Shown one piece after another: positions 8,089-10,343 of a stretch of DNA of 10,343 nt; within the stretch, counting starts at the first letter, position 1; each line of letters begins with the position of its first letter. Made by a program: the position numbers and the translations under genes. This DNA comes from Euperipatoides rowelli (taxonomy: Eukaryota; Onychophora; Udeonychophora; Euonychophora; Peripatopsidae). A model generated the notes under the pieces. That model was not told where the DNA came from, searched no databases, and worked only from the letters and a program-made list of their open reading frames with translations. The stretch lies in assembly GCA_003024985.2 (NCBI GenBank), contig PXIH01S0004249.1. The stretch is one strand, 5' to 3'.

Positions 8089-8096
8089 CTCTACAG
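8089..8096. repeat. Target-site octamer CTCTACAG, copy 3
   Basis: It directly abuts the right end of hAT-like element 2. LINE sequence resumes after it. Confidence 0.9.
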
Positions 8097-8268
8097 AGAT
8101 GTTTGAAATATCCCAATTTTTAGAGGCCCTAAGAACTATAGAGTTCATGTGATTGGGCATTTTTAAATTAGATGTAAAAGTAATACTGAGATCCCTAACA
8201 GTAAATACCTCTTTGAGGTTATAGAGTTTCAATTGGTATACATTTCTTAGTCTATCTCTATTAAATGT
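8097..8268 (-). pseudogene. LINE reverse-transcriptase fragment, region between palm and C-terminal motif
   Basis: The minus-strand frame reads FNRDRLRNVYQLKLYNLKEV, then FTVRDLSITFTSNLKM and MNSIVLRASKNW. This matches the generic LINE pattern Y-x-L…L-x-x-V-x-x-x-(K/R)-D-L-G-(V/I)-x-(F/L)-x-x-x-L…I-x-x-I-V-x-(K/R)-A. The Gly usually found after Asp-Leu is Ser here. The frame runs straight into the 8-bp repeat at the hAT boundary (8089-8096), so the LINE was cut there by insertion. An open frame that continues past 8089 into the hAT element (to 7975) is accidental. Confidence 0.8.
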
Positions 8269-8334
8269 ATATTACGACAAAGGCCTGGAGGACCACTTTT
8301 GTGAAGGTGCTGCTAATAAAGATCTATCTATCTA
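8269..8334 (+). mobile_element. Very short retroposon 3' end with ATCT tail, inserted in the LINE
   Basis: This is a G+C-richer segment (ACGACAAAGGCCTGGAGGAC, then CACTTTTGTGAAGGTGCTGC) ending in TAATAAAGATCTATCTATCTA. The end looks like a retroposon 3' terminus with a short tetranucleotide tail, in + orientation. It splits the LINE between the KC motif (ending about 8335) and the RDLSITF segment (starting about 8268), which both read on the minus strand. The family (severely truncated LINE or SINE) is not recognised, and no clear target duplication is visible. Exact borders are uncertain by a few bases. Confidence 0.6.
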
Positions 8335-8534
8335 GGTTATTTGACTGCATTTGTCAAGGTTTATTTTCATACCCCAATAGATCACACTACCCAACAAAGG
8401 CATTAAGGTTTTTTGAAGAGCTATTTGATCAGAAGTTTTACTAATTTGATTGAAACTTTTGCATTCATCAGCAAATAGTAGTACATTTGTGTAGAAAGAG
8501 AGTCAGGTAGATCGTTTATATAGAGATTAAATAT
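8335..8534 (-). pseudogene. LINE reverse-transcriptase fragment with YINDLP and FADD-type motifs
   Basis: Minus-strand translation gives LYINDLPDSL in one frame (8496-8525). After a frameshift between about 8487 and 8496 it gives NVLLFADECKSFNQISK, then a D-x-x-x-LQ-x-x-L spacing and W-G-M-K-I-N-L-D-K-C. That is the palm catalytic region followed by the thumb-proximal KC motif of LINE reverse transcriptases. The catalytic FADD is FADE here. No upstream palm motif (the GxPQGS box) is found beyond 8540, so the copy is 5'-truncated, or the rest is too decayed to see. Confidence 0.82.
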
Positions 8535-8535
8535 A

Positions 8536-9249
8536 TGATAAGATTATTATTCTGTTTATATGCTTTATCTCTTAAGACTATATTAAAAGAAATGTGGATA
8601 AAGCTCCAATATTTGGATCTTTTTCCATTGGTTTCTACAGCAGTTTTTTATGATGCAGTTTTTCTACACATTGTCACAATACTAAGCTTTGCTATATAGC
8701 ATTTTAATAAGCATGCCTAAGCTATAATATAAATGCACTGAGATAAAATTTTATTTTGTTTTCTGTTTGGTATTCAAGTTGCTTTTAATAACATAAACTA
8801 GAACAGTCAAGTAAAATGATTATTTTTAGAGCTTTGTAACATTTATAAAAAATCAAAAGATCTGATTCAATGTTATAATCTGTCTAGAGGCACAGAAATT
8901 ATCATACAGTAGTGCAATTATGCTCAAATTTTGTTGGAAGACCAACCATGATTCGGGAATTAGAATTATTGGAAATAATCAGAATCTGGTCAATGTTTTT
9001 ATCTGTCTATCTGGTGGTGAAAAAAACACTTTAAACTCATGAATATATGATGTTTCAGAACCTTTTCTTTTAATAATTAATTTCAAGTGAGACATTATTT
9101 CATCTATTAATATCCCTTATAATGGCATAAATGAAGTAATTTATTGTAAAGTCATGTTGTCTTCTATTTTAAAATATCTATCTAAAATAATGAAACAAGA
9201 ATTTTATAATTAAAATAATTAGCCTATGATTGTTTTTATTTATTTTTAG
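8536..9249. other. A+T-rich intronic sequence with no recognised feature
   Basis: This is the remainder of FARP intron 3 after the LINE. I see no exon, no tandem repeat and no transposon ends. The last bases form the T-rich acceptor region for the exon at 9250. Confidence 0.6.
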
Positions 9250-9401
9250 GATGACTTTCCATTGGCCAGTCTTCCATTACTTGGATATGTTGTCAGCACT
9301 CCAAGTGATCAAGACAACATTCATAAAGACTACGTCTTCAAATTACAATTCAAAAGCCATGTATATTTTTTCCGAGCAGAAAGCGAGTACACATTCAGCC
9401 G
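9250..9401 (+). CDS. FARP: FARP1/FARP2-like internal exon: central and late strands of the second PH domain
   Basis: Acceptor AG lies at 9248-9249 and donor gtaagc at 9402. The exon has 50 codons plus two bases (CG) of a split Arg codon (phase 2). It begins DDFPLASLPLLGYVVSTPSD and continues QDNIHKDYVFKLQFKSHVYF, then FRAESEYTFSR. It follows exon 4729-4836 directly in frame (…YKTFQ | DDFPL). PLASLPLLGY, KDYVFKL-x-FKSHVY-(Y/F)-F-RAES and YTF-x-R are near-identical to PH2 of vertebrate FARP1/FARP2. The next expected residues, W-M-E-V-I of the C-terminal helix, must lie in the following exon, which is not in the window. An overlapping open frame at 9230-9442 is a different frame and is not real. 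Confidence 0.97.
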
Positions 9402-10343
9402 GTAAGCTAGCTACACTCTCAAACATAGATATTCAGGCTTAAACCCAAAGCTATAATGGACTATATGTCATATATATCCACTTCTATATATTAAAAAATA
9501 CTATATACTCAATTCTTTCAGCTATAACAATGAAGGTATATGACAATAGTATATCCTCATTTCTAATTATTCAAAAGTATTGTATAGCCTACTTTACTTT
9601 ATAGATTAAAAATTAGACATTAATGAAAACATATAGTTATATATATAACAATTATGTAATAAATTGCAGTTAGACTGGTTATTATATAATAAAACATTTG
9701 ACTCAAATTCATATTCCTAGAGATAAAAAAAAAATCATTTATTCATGACTTGTGTCTGCAGATTCATATGCGATTTTTCTTAGTAGGGCTGTCTATCTTT
9801 TCCGAAAACGCACGTAATTATCCATCCATAAAATTATTTGTTTCGCTTTCTTAAAAAATATTATTACTTCTTTATTTTTCATATAAAAAGAGAAAATAAA
9901 ATCCTCTTGAATTCAGTCTAAGAATTAATAATAAAAATTTGTTGGGTTTCCCATACTTTTGCATTACATTAAAGTAAAGGAATGATCAACATCATAATAT
10001 GCTGTGTTTTCCAAGGCGGAGCTCATGCTCAAGGATTGCCAAATATTTCTATCATAAGCTTTTTGTTTTAATACAGAGAATTGCTTGGTGTTCGCCCAAG
10101 TATAAGGATGAAAAATAATTTGATTTTTATTTCAAAATAATAAAATTATTAAAAAATAGTAAGCCCTAATCCTTCAAAAAAATGTAAATAGTATCAAATT
10201 TTTGTATAATAGTCTGTACAATGAATATCAATGGTAGCCAGATTCCCCAGATCTTAAAGGGTATTTTTTTCATATGAGTTTCAAACCAAGCAAATTTTAA
10301 AAAAAATAGAAAATTCACAAAAATTCTGAAAGTAATAAGAAAA
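9402..10343 (+). other. 5' part of the next FARP intron (phase 2), no exon recognised
   Basis: It begins with donor gtaagc. I searched for an exon starting with the last base of an Arg codon followed by TGG (the helix W-M-E-V motif that ends PH2) and did not find one up to the window end. The sequence is A+T-rich with many T and A runs, and no transposon or tandem repeat was recognised. Confidence 0.75.

Larger units (their letters stand above)
6095..8535 (-). mobile_element. Decayed, 5'-truncated LINE (non-LTR retrotransposon), antisense to FARP
   Basis: On the minus strand the element starts near 8535 inside the reverse transcriptase and ends at 6095. It shows, in order, the LYINDLPDSL motif (8496-8525), a VLLFADE motif at 8464-8484 (the FADD catalytic box with the second Asp read as Glu), an INLDKC motif near 8350, a RDLSITF motif before 8230, LHPTLEYCSPLL near 7000-7033, and SYQELCILF…STLEHQRI near 6840-6898. 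These are the standard landmarks of Jockey/CR1-type LINE reverse transcriptases and their C-terminal extension. The 3' end has a small hairpin (GGTCTTGATGACC, 6125-6137 complement) and a tail of AAAT repeats (6095-6111), as expected for template recognition and priming. Frameshifts, stops and insertions make it inactive. No clade is assigned. Confidence 0.88.
4837..9249 (+). other. FARP intron (4413 bp, phase 0) filled with repeats and transposon remains
   Basis: The donor is gtaaga at 4837. The acceptor tttattttta-g ends at 9249. From 5' to 3' the intron contains a palindromic tandem array (4890-5910), unique A+T-rich sequence with one ambiguous base at 6007, an antisense LINE (6095-8535) carrying two hAT-like insertions and a short retroposon tail, and about 700 bp of A+T-rich sequence (8536-9249) in which I see nothing. 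No FARP coding segment is needed or seen inside: the exons on either side join directly at …YKTFQ | DDFPLASL. Confidence 0.88.

Noticed and set aside
7975-8232. Minus-strand open frame of 85 codons as one protein
   Set aside because: Only the part above 8096 is LINE-derived. The rest is the end of hAT-like element 2 read by chance.
9230-9442. Plus-strand open frame of 70 codons starting MFLFIFRMTF
   Set aside because: It overlaps the FARP exon at 9250-9401 in another frame. The exon frame gives the conserved PH2 sequence.
1-10343. Possibility of a CRISPR array, phage, operon or tRNA/rRNA gene
   Set aside because: The tandem repeats are head-to-tail minisatellite units without unique spacers. 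There are no long ORFs, no ribosome-binding-site spacing and no cloverleaf or rRNA core sequences. GT-AG introns show a eukaryotic gene.

Overview
This is a strongly A+T-rich animal nuclear genome window (roughly 70% A+T by eye). It is a piece of one spliced gene and its introns. Nothing bacterial, viral or plasmid-like is visible: there are no long ORFs and no operon structure, but there are GT-AG introns, microsatellites, a LINE, hAT-type elements and a tandem array. The host is most likely an invertebrate metazoan. A mollusc is my tentative guess from repeat style only. I cannot name the species.

The gene is on the + strand and is a FARP1/FARP2 orthologue (FERM, ARHGEF and pleckstrin domain protein). 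Four internal exons join in frame: 2940-3046, 3231-3403, 4729-4836 and 9250-9401. Together they encode the last helix of the first PH domain, an acidic/serine-rich linker with the conserved HVCWHRNTSVS motif, and most of the second PH domain (QLSGYLLRKFK, GWQKLWVVFTNFCLFFYK, PLASLPLLGY, KDYVFKLQFKSHVYFFRAES). The introns between them are 184, 1325 and 4413 bp, with phases 1, 0 and 0. The flanking introns have phase 2. The FERM and DH domains, the start of PH1, the promoter and the C-terminus all lie outside the window. No further exon could be recognised in 1-2939 or 9402-10343.

Intron 2 (3404-4728) holds a cluster of GTCCTTT-like words, a (TC)n microsatellite and a short perfect hairpin (14-bp arms).

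Intron 3 (4837-9249) is a repeat nest. It opens with a tandem array of about 64-70 bp units rich in palindromes (4890-5910), part of which is arranged as a four-unit higher-order repeat. An antisense, decayed, 5'-truncated LINE follows (6095-8535, minus strand), with recognisable reverse-transcriptase motifs and a hairpin plus (AAAT)n 3' end. The LINE is interrupted twice. A short retroposon tail ending in ATCT repeats lies at about 8270-8334. Two adjacent non-autonomous hAT-like elements (7064-7756 and 7765-8088) are separated and flanked by three identical copies of the 8-bp word CTCTACAG. The inferred order is LINE first, then the hAT elements and the small retroposon.

The most noteworthy items are the two hAT-like elements sharing one target octamer in triplicate, the palindromic higher-order array placed just downstream of a coding exon, and a symmetrical PH2 exon (4729-4836) whose skipping would keep frame. 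I found no evidence of a previously undescribed biological system.
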